Positions 1 through 5,654 are shown, counted from the first letter of the stretch. The stretch: 7,636 bases of DNA from Chloroflexota bacterium (GCA_008501785.1 QQUD01000046.1:1-7636); one strand, 5' to 3'. The notes: generated by a model from the sequence alone, not told the origin. Translations and numbers: made by a program.

Positions 1-803
1 GATTAGATGCGAGCGCAGATGATTTTTTGCATAAACCTTACAACAGTATGGAATTGCGGGCACGTGTGCGCTCGATGCTGCGTATTAAACGGCGTCATGA
101 TGCCTTGCAAGAAGCGTTGCGCTTGCGTGAAGATTTGTCAAATATGATTGTGCATGATATTCGCAGCCCGCTTTCTTCCATTCTTATTTATAGTGATTTG
201 TTGGAAAACTTTGTGCCAAATGAGATGGGGCATGATTATTTGCAAACAATCCGCAATGAAACGAATCGGTTGAGTGCATTTTTAACGGATATGTTGATGA
301 TGGCAAAAATGGAGCATGGCAAATTGGTGCTGATGCCTTCTATTGTTGATATTAATGCACTTGTAAGGGCTGCTGTTGAGGGGTTTCGTTCTGTCGCTGG
401 TTTAAAAAACCTTGAGCTTCAGGTTGACCTGCCAGATGCGACAGGTCATGTCTCTTTAGATAAAAACTTGTGGCGACGGGTGTTGGATAATTTGTTGTCT
501 AATGCTGTGAAGTTTTCGCCGCCAAACGGCCGTATCACTATCCAAGTCGCTTATCCACGCCAAAATGGAAACGAACCTGCTCCTCAAATTTGCATTTGCG
601 TCTTGGATGAAGGCCCTGGAATTCCAATTGAACATCAGGACACGATTTTTGATAAGTTCAAAATTGTGGCAACAGGTCGCCGTGACATTGCCCAGGTGGG
701 GTTGGGGTTGGCATTTTGTAAGATGGTGGTGGATGCCCATAACGGCCGTGTTTACGTCGAACCCAATCAGCCGAAAGGCTCTGTCTTTACCGTAGAAATG
801 TAA
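1..803 (+). CDS. Receiver domain-histidine kinase fusion, 3' part (5' end outside window)
   Basis: Cytoplasmic two-component signalling protein; the reading frame is open from the left edge (first whole codon at base 3), so the real start lies upstream. The first residues (LDASADDFLHKPYN, then ELRARVRSMLR) are the end of a response-regulator receiver domain, including the conserved Lys-Pro pair. Counting from base 3, a HisKA dimerisation domain follows with the phosphoacceptor His at residue 51 in HDIRSPL (codon 153-155). The HATPase_c domain follows: N box around 162-170 (DNLLSNAVK), G1 box around 202-208 (DEGPGIP), then a phenylalanine box (IFDKF) and G2 box around 233-238 (GLGLAF). The C-terminus is the normal end of the ATPase fold, so the 3' end is complete. 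No membrane segment is present in the visible part. The REC-then-kinase order suggests it receives phosphate or a signal from another kinase. The TTG at base 27 is internal to the receiver domain and is not a start. Confidence 0.93.
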   Translation, partial: LDASADDFLHKPYNSMELRARVRSMLRIKRRHDALQEALRLREDLSNMIVHDIRSPLSSILIYSDLLENFVPNEMGHDYLQTIRNETNRLSAFLTDMLMMAKMEHGKLVLMPSIVDINALVRAAVEGFRSVAGLKNLELQVDLPDATGHVSLDKNLWRRVLDNLLSNAVKFSPPNGRITIQVAYPRQNGNEPAPQICICVLDEGPGIPIEHQDTIFDKFKIVATGRRDIAQVGLGLAFCKMVVDAHNGRVYVEPNQPKGSVFTVEM

Positions 804-849
804 GCACGAGTGACCCCAAAATCCTAGAATCCCCTTAAAATATTTACGC

Positions 850-894
850 CCATTAACTCTCGTAAATCTATCAAGATTGATAACAAGTTAATGG
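850..894. repeat. Nested inverted repeats, possible operator
   Basis: The outer arms are CCATTAACT (850-858) and AGTTAATGG (886-894), 9 bp and perfect. Inside them lies TATCAA-GA-TTGATA (869-882), whose 2-base spacer is too short for an RNA hairpin but suits a dimeric DNA-binding protein. The two palindromes are not concentric. No T-tract follows, so this is not an intrinsic terminator. Which gene it serves is unknown. Confidence 0.4.
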
Positions 895-920
895 CAACCA
901 ATTTTCAGAAAACTTAACCT

Positions 921-953
921 CAGATTTCGAAGATTTTTGACGCAGATTTCGAA
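921..953. repeat. Direct repeat CAGATTTCGAA x2, 22-bp period
   Basis: Two identical 11-mers (921-931, 943-953) have starts 22 bp apart, about two helical turns. Each contains the palindrome TTCGAA. The arrangement resembles tandem regulator sites, but they sit upstream of the terminator that precedes the nitroreductase gene, so their target is unclear. Confidence 0.4.
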
Positions 954-960
954 TTTAGTA

Positions 961-993
961 AGCTGACAGGATTCCACAAACCTGTCAGTTTTT
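961..993 (+). terminator. Intrinsic (Rho-independent) terminator downstream of the kinase gene
   Basis: A perfect 8-bp stem CTGACAGG/CCTGTCAG (963-970 with 981-988), extendable by a G-U and an A-T pair, encloses a 10-nt loop and is followed by TTTTT (989-993). It lies about 160 nt after the histidine kinase stop and about 115 nt before the nitroreductase start, so it isolates the two transcription units. Confidence 0.8.
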
Positions 994-1023
994 GTCTTTA
1001 AGATAAAATGGGTGCAATATAAA

Positions 1024-1080
1024 ATGTGGCATGGTTCAAAATGTGTAAAGATCATCCATTTATTTTTGAACCATGCCCAT
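1024..1080. repeat. Long inverted repeat upstream of the nitroreductase gene
   Basis: GGCATGGTTCAAAA (1028-1041) is matched perfectly by TTTTGAACCATGCC (1064-1077). Bulging T1027 adds three more pairs (1024-1026 with 1078-1080). The 22-nt centre (1042-1063) separates the arms. No T-tract follows on either strand, so it is more likely a regulator site or a 5'-leader hairpin than a terminator. It ends 26 bp before the ATG and only about 15 bp before the ribosome site. Confidence 0.6.
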
Positions 1081-1106
1081 AATGTTTATCAGTTGGAGCT
1101 AATAGT

Positions 1107-1856
1107 ATGACAAATACGCTTTCTGTGATTGATACATTGAACAAACATGTTACCGTTCGGTTTTTTACAGGTGAACCTGTTTCCGATGAGATGCTGCACA
1201 CGATATTAAATGCCGCTCGCCGTTCCCCTACCAGCAGCAATATGCAAACTTACAGCATTGTGGTGGTGCGTGATGCTGAAAAGAAAAAGAAGTTAGCTGA
1301 GTATGCAGGCAATCAAAAACATATCGAAACGTGTGATGTGTTTGTTGCTTTTTGCGCCGATCTTCGTCGTTTAGAAACTGCGGCTGAGATGCATGGTGAG
1401 GTGCTGGCAAAAAACCTGGAAATATCACTGGTCTCGACGGTTGATGCCGCTTTGGTGGGCATGTCGGTGCAGTTGGCTGCCGAGTCATGTGGTCTAGGAG
1501 CTGTTATGGTCGGTGGTATGCGCAATTATCCTGAAGAAGTCGCCAAATTGCTTGGTTTTCCTTCAGGTGTCTTTGTCGTTTATGGCATGAGCATTGGCTG
1601 GCCAGATTGGAACAAAGTACCCCCGCAAAAACCACGACTAGCGGAAGAGCTGATTATTCACCATGAGGCTTACAATGATGCGGACCCGCGTGAATTGTTG
1701 CAGCAATATGATGGTGCGTTGGCGGATTATTACGGCCGTCAAGATCGTAATCAACACGAAGCTGCCTGGACTGGCCCCATTGCTAAACGTCTTAACACCC
1801 CAAGGCGTCCGCAGCTACGCGAACAGTTAGCTCGCCTAGGTTTTCCATTTGAGTAA
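1107..1856 (+). CDS. NfsA/Frp-like FMN-dependent nitroreductase family oxidoreductase
   Basis: Predicted soluble flavoprotein of 249 aa, within the usual 240-250 aa of the NfsA/Frp branch, which reduces flavins, quinones or nitro compounds with NAD(P)H. Visible family features are an N-terminal HVTVRFF stretch (residues 14-20) matching the family's 'H-x-S-x-R-x-F' FMN phosphate contact, PTSSNMQ at 41-47, a glycine-rich FMN segment CGLGAVMVGGMRN at 128-140, and KPRL at 175-178 followed by an HHEAY segment. The C-terminal ~60 residues are charged and form the typical arm of this branch. ATG 1107 is supported by GGAG at 1095-1098. The neighbour 60 bp downstream on the same strand is a Rid-family gene, so the two may be co-transcribed. 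The physiological substrate cannot be told from sequence; an azo- or flavin-reductase role is equally possible. Confidence 0.88.
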   Translation: MTNTLSVIDTLNKHVTVRFFTGEPVSDEMLHTILNAARRSPTSSNMQTYSIVVVRDAEKKKKLAEYAGNQKHIETCDVFVAFCADLRRLETAAEMHGEVLAKNLEISLVSTVDAALVGMSVQLAAESCGLGAVMVGGMRNYPEEVAKLLGFPSGVFVVYGMSIGWPDWNKVPPQKPRLAEELIIHHEAYNDADPRELLQQYDGALADYYGRQDRNQHEAAWTGPIAKRLNTPRRPQLREQLARLGFPFE

Positions 1857-1862
1857 TTATTG

Positions 1863-1897
1863 CGAATTGCTAAATCGCATATCGAATTAGCAATTCG
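1863..1897 (+). repeat. Inverted repeat between nitroreductase and Rid genes
   Basis: CGAATTGCTAA (1863-1873) pairs perfectly with TTAGCAATTCG (1887-1897) across a 13-nt loop. It starts 6 bp after the nitroreductase stop and ends 6 bp before the AAAGGAG ribosome site (1904-1910) of the next gene. It lacks a T-tract, so it may be an mRNA-processing or stabilising hairpin, or an operator, rather than a strong terminator. Confidence 0.6.
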
Positions 1898-1916
1898 AGT
1901 TACAAAGGAGTGAAGT

Positions 1917-2360
1917 ATGTCTTATGAAGCAAGACTAGTTGAGTTGGGAATTGAGTTACCAGAACTGGGTGCGCCGTTGGGTAATTATGTACATGCTGTG
2001 CAGACTGGCAATACGCTTTATTTGGCAGGCAAAGGTCCAAGTGATTCATTTGGCAAGGTGGGGGCTGATGTAACGGTTGAGCAAGCTTATGCCGATGCGC
2101 GTCAAACTGGTATGCTGTTGCTGGCAGCAACAAAAGAAGCGCTGGGGTCGTTGGACCGGGTGAGCCGGGTGGTGAAGGTGTTTGGCATGGTGAATGCTGC
2201 ACCTGATTTTGGCGATCAACCGGCGGTGATTAATGGCTGCTCAGATTTGTTTGTAGAGGTGTTTGGCGAAAACGGCCGTCACGCCCGGTCCGCCGTCGGT
2301 ATGGGTTCCCTCCCCGGACGAATCACAGTTGAAATCGAAGCAATTATCGAAGTTAAATAG
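1917..2360 (+). CDS. Rid family protein (YjgF/YER057c/UK114), atypical subgroup
   Basis: Small protein of 147 aa, expected to form the chorismate-mutase-like trimer of the Rid family. Members hydrolyse reactive enamine/imine intermediates; some have other or unknown activities. The N-terminus (EARLVELGIELPELGAPLGNY) and the segment GRHARSAVGMGSLPGRITVEIEAI near residues 120-143, taken together, resemble the longer 'YjgF-like 1' subgroup rather than classical 128-aa RidA. The arginine of HARSAVG (R124) matches the catalytic Arg of RidA (PARS motif), so deaminase chemistry is plausible. The start is well supported by AAAGGAG at 1904-1910, 6 nt before ATG. Sharing a transcription unit with a flavin enzyme would fit detoxification of imines made by flavin oxidation, but that is inference. 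The stop codon sits in the loop of a hairpin (2343-2370). Confidence 0.9.
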   Translation: MSYEARLVELGIELPELGAPLGNYVHAVQTGNTLYLAGKGPSDSFGKVGADVTVEQAYADARQTGMLLLAATKEALGSLDRVSRVVKVFGMVNAAPDFGDQPAVINGCSDLFVEVFGENGRHARSAVGMGSLPGRITVEIEAIIEVK

Positions 2361-2370
2361 CTTCGATAAT
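2343..2370 (+). repeat. Hairpin spanning the Rid gene stop codon
   Basis: ATTATCGAAG (2343-2352) and CTTCGATAAT (2361-2370) form a perfect 10-bp stem with an 8-nt loop, and the TAG stop (2358-2360) is the end of that loop. The left arm is coding sequence. No T-run follows. It abuts the palindromic repeat starting at 2372, so the two together may end transcription or protect the 3' end. Confidence 0.6.
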
Positions 2371-2371
2371 C

Positions 2372-2451
2372 GTCATTCTGAGGGTTCCGAGGAATCCCAA
2401 CGGCCTGTAATTTAAAGGGGTTAGGGATTCCTCAGCAGGCTTCGGAATGAC
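2372..2451. repeat. REP/MITE-like palindromic element between convergent genes
   Basis: The outer arms GTCATTC (2372-2378) and GAATGAC (2445-2451) continue with GU-tolerant pairs to about 2383/2440. After an interior loop comes a perfect 10-bp inner stem GAGGAATCCC (2389-2398) with GGGATTCCTC (2424-2433). The loop is 25 nt. The arm composition (GTCATTCTGAG then GAGGAATC) resembles, from memory, a palindromic repeat family scattered through many bacterial genomes. It fills nearly the whole 98-bp gap between the Rid stop (2360) and the kinase stop (2459), so it may also act as a bidirectional transcription end. Confidence 0.65.
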
Positions 2452-2458
2452 AAAGCCT

Positions 2459-3418
2459 CTATCGCTCAATGCCGTCGTAAGTTTGCTTAATTAATGCTTC
2501 TAATTCTTGAGACGAGGTGATGACCATATCACCATATTGACTCAGTGCCAGCGCTGCCATTGTGACGCCATATCGCAGCCCTTTGGCAAAATCCCCCTGC
2601 AACCAGCCGTGTATCACCCCAGCTGCCAGCGCATCCCCTGCACCAATCCGATCCAAAATTTTCACATTGACGGCATCTTCTGTGATGAACATCTCTCCGT
2701 CGTAACCGGTCAAACCTGCATCACCACGCGACATTACGATTTTTTTTGCATTACATTGTTCAGTTAGCTGGCTGATTTTCCCCCGTAATGCACCATCACA
2801 ACCAAACACTTTTTGAGCGTCACGTTCACTGCAAAATAGCAAATCAACATCTTGAATCATTGGCAGCAATGCTTCTCTGGCTCTTTCAATCGACCAGAGT
2901 TTTTTTCGGTAATTAACGTCAAAGCTAATGGGAACATTTTTTTCCCTAGCGAGTCTTGTGGCTTCGGCCACTATGTTTTCACAAGAAGGTGACAGTGCCG
3001 TTGTAATCCCCGTTAAATGGAGCAGCCGCGTGTCCAATAAATACGACCAATCCACTTGTTCAGCTTTCATTCTGGTAAAACAAGAGTGTTTGCGATTGAA
3101 GAAAACCTGAGTTACACGAGGTGCGTCAGCATATTCCACATAGAGCGATGCCAGATTACCATCATCAGTCCAATTTACTGCGGATAAATCCAGGCCCGCC
3201 GAGGTAAATGATTGACGTACCCGATAGCCAATGGGTGTATCTGGCAGGCGACTCACCCAGCCACATTGCCATCTAAGGCGTGAAAGTGCTCCCGTTACAT
3301 TTGCTTCTGCTCCGGCAATATGAACGTCAAATTGTCGCGCAGTTTCCAAACGCATCCCGATGGGAACACTCATGCGCAAACTTGCTTCACCAATGGTTGT
3401 CACATCAAATCGCGGCAT
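2459..3418 (-). CDS. PfkB-family sugar kinase, 2-keto-3-deoxygluconate kinase-like
   Basis: Predicted ATP-dependent carbohydrate kinase of 319 aa, normal for PfkB/ribokinase enzymes. The N-terminal substrate motif is AGAEANV (35-41). The segment FDVNYRKKLW (166-175) matches the FDxNYRxxLW signature of 2-keto-3-deoxygluconate kinases, and DRIGAGDA (256-263) holds the GAGD anion hole with catalytic base D262. It is the last gene of the - strand block. Its ATG shares its A with the aldolase stop (TAATG), and only a weak ribosome site precedes it, so translation probably depends on re-initiation after the aldolase. In classic Entner-Doudoroff routes KdgK works with a class I KDPG aldolase. Here the partner is a class II aldolase, so the true substrate may be a ketose or another keto-sugar rather than 2-keto-3-deoxygluconate. 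Confidence 0.85.
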   Translation of the reverse strand: MPRFDVTTIGEASLRMSVPIGMRLETARQFDVHIAGAEANVTGALSRLRWQCGWVSRLPDTPIGYRVRQSFTSAGLDLSAVNWTDDGNLASLYVEYADAPRVTQVFFNRKHSCFTRMKAEQVDWSYLLDTRLLHLTGITTALSPSCENIVAEATRLAREKNVPISFDVNYRKKLWSIERAREALLPMIQDVDLLFCSERDAQKVFGCDGALRGKISQLTEQCNAKKIVMSRGDAGLTGYDGEMFITEDAVNVKILDRIGAGDALAAGVIHGWLQGDFAKGLRYGVTMAALALSQYGDMVITSSQELEALIKQTYDGIER

Positions 3419-4062
3419 TATTTCTGTCCATAAGTCGTGTGGTAAACTTCATATCCTCTACGCACTACTTCTTCTGGCAACGGGTCAATCGGACCTCGCA
3501 GCATCGCGTAATGTACATATTGTGCTGTTTCTTCCAATATAACTGCATCTTTAAGTGCAGCCATCACATCTTTTCCAATTGTAAATGTACCATGATTGCG
3601 CATCAAGATTGCCGTACATTTGCCAATTTTTTCTACAATCTCTTTCCCGATTTCTTCTTCGCCAATGGTGGCAAAGTCGGAAACGGGAATTTCGGTGCCA
3701 AAAACGGCCGCTGACGTGGTTGTGTAAATCGGCAGCGATTCACCGCGAATGGCAAAGCTGGTGGCATAGGGCGAATGGGTATGCACCACGCCATGCACAT
3801 CTGATCGATGCCGATAGACGTAAAGATGCGACGCTGTATCCACTGACGGTTTCAGGTCTCCTTCCACAACGTTTCCTTCTACATCTACAATCACTAGCTT
3901 TTCAGGCGTTAATTGATCAAACAAAACGCCACTAGGTTTAATTACAACCAGATTTGTTTCTGGATCACGCGCACTGGCGTTGCCACTCGTCCAAAGAACC
4001 AATCCATTTTTAGGCAAGGCAACATTTGCCTCCCACACTTTTTGTCTCAACGCTTCAAGCAT
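3418..4062 (-). CDS. Class II aldolase/epimerase, AraD/FucA superfamily
   Basis: Zinc enzyme of 214 aa (E. coli AraD 231, FucA 215). The phosphate-binding pieces are TSGNAS (25-30) and KPSG (42-45). The likely zinc ligands are D75 in PSVDT, H94 and H96 in HTHS, and H157 in NHG. The C-terminal TYGQ matches the YYGQ end of AraD, so the catalytic Tyr is probably retained as Y211. The HADxF segment that carries the catalytic Asp120 of L-ribulose-5-phosphate 4-epimerase reads TTSAAVFG here, giving Ala. The enzyme is therefore more likely an aldolase, or another member of this superfamily, than a true AraD epimerase. ATG 4062 has GGAG at 4070-4073, 7 nt upstream. It is one base coupled to the kinase gene, implying that the kinase product and the aldolase substrate lie in one pathway. 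Confidence 0.85.
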   Translation of the reverse strand: MLEALRQKVWEANVALPKNGLVLWTSGNASARDPETNLVVIKPSGVLFDQLTPEKLVIVDVEGNVVEGDLKPSVDTASHLYVYRHRSDVHGVVHTHSPYATSFAIRGESLPIYTTTSAAVFGTEIPVSDFATIGEEEIGKEIVEKIGKCTAILMRNHGTFTIGKDVMAALKDAVILEETAQYVHYAMLRGPIDPLPEEVVRRGYEVYHTTYGQK

Positions 4063-4089
4063 TTTTATTCTCCAATTCGAAGTTGTTTC

Positions 4090-4135
4090 GGAGTGGAGGC
4101 TTTAGCCGGTACGTTCCGGCTAAAGCCTCCACTCC
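4090..4135. repeat. Long perfect palindrome, REP-like element
   Basis: A 20-bp perfect inverted repeat (4090-4109 with 4116-4135) starts GGAGTGGAGG and encloses a 6-nt loop (TACGTT). The core GGCTTTAGCC is itself palindromic. No T-tract flanks it on either strand, so it is better read as a dispersed REP/MITE-type element than as a terminator. It sits inside the - strand block, between the corrinoid remnant stop (4144) and the aldolase ribosome site, and would form a very stable hairpin in the operon mRNA, possibly lowering or stabilising downstream expression. Confidence 0.8.
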
Positions 4136-4143
4136 AGAAAAGA

Positions 4144-4368
4144 TCAGGCACCATTTAGTAATTTTTTCACAACATGCACAGCACGAGCTGCATCATCCGC
4201 ATACTCGTCAGCGCCTATTTGTTCTGCAAAATCTTGTGTGATCGGAGCGGTGCCGACCATAATTTTGACATCTTTGCACACGTTTTCTGCTAAAGATGCG
4301 TTTACTTGAGCAACGGCCTCGGACGCATCGCCGTCTAAAATCGCTTCATAGAGAGCGTCAAAGCTCAT
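4144..4368 (-). CDS. Internally deleted corrinoid (B12-binding) protein, probable remnant
   Basis: A 74-aa product. Residues 1-29 (starting MSFDALYEAILDGDASEAV) match the first helix of the MtbC/MtaC-type helical cap domain. Residues 34-74 (KIMVGTAPITQDFAEQIGAD, then YADDAARAVHVVKKLL) match the last ~40 residues of the cobalamin-binding Rossmann domain, with the usual GGAP reading GTAP. Family members are about 205-215 aa, so about 135-140 residues are missing in frame, including the DxHxxG histidine loop and the SxL motif. Such a protein cannot bind B12 in the known way. The start is well supported by GGAGG, 6 nt before ATG. The URO-D methyltransferase gene directly upstream is the normal neighbour of a full-length corrinoid protein. 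Either this is a decaying gene that stayed in frame, or a small protein with a new role; an assembly error is also possible. Confidence 0.7.
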   Translation of the reverse strand: MSFDALYEAILDGDASEAVAQVNASLAENVCKDVKIMVGTAPITQDFAEQIGADEYADDAARAVHVVKKLLNGA

Positions 4369-4410
4369 GGTATTCCTCCAAATTATTGCATTTCGGCATC
4401 TCAGCTAGTT

Positions 4411-4471
4411 AGCATGTCAGCAAAGATAGAGTTAAGTGCTGAAAAGCTGACATGCTGACATACTGACATGC
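4411..4471 (-). repeat. Tandem octamers with one inverted copy in the corrinoid-gene leader
   Basis: Three tandem copies of CTGACATR lie at 4447-4454, 4455-4462 and 4463-4470. An inverted copy CATGTCAG lies at 4413-4420. The single arm can pair as AGCATGTCAGC (4411-4421) with 4446-4456, 11 bp with a 24-nt loop. It can pair instead as GCATGTCAG (4412-4420) with 4463-4471. In the - strand mRNA this lies between the URO-D stop (4484) and the corrinoid ribosome site, so mutually exclusive leader hairpins are possible. Confidence 0.6.
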
Positions 4472-4483
4472 TTTTCCCCAAAA

Positions 4484-5647
4484 TTATTGAATTGGATAGA
4501 CACCAAATTCTTTGACAGCTTCGCACATGGCGACCAGATTTTCGGGTGAAACATCTGGCTGGACGTTGTGCATGGGTGTTAAAATGAACCCCCCGCCAGG
4601 TGCTAATGCCTGGATGATGCGTTTTGTTTCGGTTCGCACATCATCTGGTGTGCCAAATGGCAATATCTTTTGGGTGTCGATAGCGCCGTGGAAGAACAGT
4701 TTGTCACCAAAATCTTGTTTAAGTGCAACAGCTTCCATGCCTGTACACTGCACCTGGACAGGGTCAATGCCGTCTACGCCATCTTCGATGAGGTCTGGCA
4801 GGAACCTGCGGATGGCACCGTCTGAGTGCAGCAGTAGTTTTACGTGGGCGGCATCGTATTTATCGAGGGCATCGCGGGCGGCTTGCCAGCGGCGCTTGAG
4901 AATGGGACGCAGTACATTTTGCCAGACGCGTTTTGAGAATAACGGCCGTTCCTGCGCCCCCAAATCCTCACCACTCAACTTGAAAATGCTCAAATACTTA
5001 CCCGCCTCCCGAATCCCCGCTTCATCGAGTGCAATTTGAATATCCGTAATGCGATTCATCAAATCCATGGCAAATTCTGGATACAGCACAAGGTCCATCA
5101 TCCATTTTTCGTACCCACGAATAAATGCGGCCTGTTCCATGATGGTGCCACCGAAACGCCCCATTAATGCTATCTCTGTTTCTTTATAAAATTTACGGGC
5201 ATCGTCTGCTAATCCAGCTACGAACCCTGGATCAGTCGGGTCAGGCCAGGGATAAGCATCCAAATCGATTTCATTAGGTTCAAAATCTTTGAGTGGAGAA
5301 ACGACAGGCTCTAGCAGCACCCCGGCTCCTGGAACCTTTACTTCCTTATGCCCCACACCCCATGCATCAAACAGAATGTCGTCTTCAGTTGGAGGTGGTG
5401 CGGTCCAGTTCGACGGTTTGCGCAGCTTGATGAACGTCATGTCTATCCTCAATGCTTTCAGCACATCTAAACTAGGCGATACCTCTCCAAAACGATTTCC
5501 CTTTGTTTCTTCTTGTGGCAGCCCCAAATAATCACGCAGTCGTTCATACGGAATTTTGCGAATGGTGATGTCCATCGGCACCCGGTCTGGTTCCTGATGG
5601 TTTAAAGCAGCTTCCACCCGTTCCCGTGATGTCCAAATCTTTCCCAT
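4484..5647 (-). CDS. URO-D family protein, putative corrinoid-dependent methyltransferase
   Basis: 387-aa TIM-barrel protein of the uroporphyrinogen-decarboxylase superfamily, probably a methyltransferase rather than a heme-pathway enzyme: it lies beside a corrinoid-protein gene and lacks an obvious heme-biosynthesis context. Visible features are the N-terminal TSRERVEAALNHQEPDRVP, the family segment LLLHSDGAIRRFLPDLIEDG (HSDG at 274-277), GVDGIDPVQ, and a C-terminal GGGFILTPMHN (His at about 360). The HxC plus distal Cys that bind zinc in MtaA/MtbA-type enzymes are absent; the corresponding place reads HSD. The start was chosen at ATG 5647, which has GAAGGAG (5655-5661) 7 nt upstream and begins with the conserved family sequence. 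An in-frame ATG at 5722 would add 25 residues encoded by repeat DNA. Substrate unknown; a methylated sugar or other methyl donor is only a guess. Confidence 0.8.
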   Translation of the reverse strand: MGKIWTSRERVEAALNHQEPDRVPMDITIRKIPYERLRDYLGLPQEETKGNRFGEVSPSLDVLKALRIDMTFIKLRKPSNWTAPPPTEDDILFDAWGVGHKEVKVPGAGVLLEPVVSPLKDFEPNEIDLDAYPWPDPTDPGFVAGLADDARKFYKETEIALMGRFGGTIMEQAAFIRGYEKWMMDLVLYPEFAMDLMNRITDIQIALDEAGIREAGKYLSIFKLSGEDLGAQERPLFSKRVWQNVLRPILKRRWQAARDALDKYDAAHVKLLLHSDGAIRRFLPDLIEDGVDGIDPVQVQCTGMEAVALKQDFGDKLFFHGAIDTQKILPFGTPDDVRTETKRIIQALAPGGGFILTPMHNVQPDVSPENLVAMCEAVKEFGVYPIQ

Positions 5648-5654
5648 TTCTCGG

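Larger units (their letters stand above)
804..1106. other. 303-bp intergenic region with terminator and several inverted/direct repeats
   Basis: No credible coding sequence on either strand. From left to right it holds a nested pair of inverted repeats (850-894), two copies of CAGATTTCGAA set 22 bp apart (921-931 and 943-953), an intrinsic terminator (961-993) and a long inverted repeat just before the nitroreductase gene (1024-1080). A TATAAA at 1018-1023 could be a -10 element for the nitroreductase gene, but no convincing -35 hexamer lies 16-18 bp upstream, so no promoter is called. The ribosome site GGAG at 1095-1098 lies 8 nt before the ATG at 1107. Confidence 0.7.

Noticed and set aside
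27..803. TTG at 27 as the start of the histidine kinase gene
   Set aside because: Codons from base 3 onwards continue the receiver-domain sequence (LDASADDF before LHKPYN), so the gene starts outside the window.
1018..1023. TATAAA as a -10 element for the nitroreductase gene
   Set aside because: The nearest TTGACA-like hexamer (TTGTCT at 992-997) is 20 bp away, within the terminator tail; not enough to call a promoter.
1052..1240. 62-aa open frame on the - strand over the nitroreductase start
   Set aside because: It overlaps the inverted repeat and the 5' end of a clear gene, with no family resemblance.
3280..3714. 144-aa open frame on the + strand
   Set aside because: Antisense to the kinase and aldolase genes, with a Cys/Phe/His-rich composition typical of shadow frames.
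4447..4470. Tandem octamers as a CRISPR array
   Set aside because: Units are only 8 bp with no spacers, and no cas genes are present.
4411..4475. Intrinsic terminator on the + strand (hairpin followed by TTTT)
   Set aside because: No + strand gene reads into it, and on the transcribed - strand there is no T-tract after the stem.
4369..4483. Cobalamin riboswitch upstream of the corrinoid gene
   Set aside because: The gap is only 115 nt and shows no recognisable B12-box or multi-helix core.
4512..5039. 175-aa open frame on the + strand
   Set aside because: It lies fully antisense to the well-supported URO-D gene and shows no recognisable domain or ribosome site; a shadow frame.
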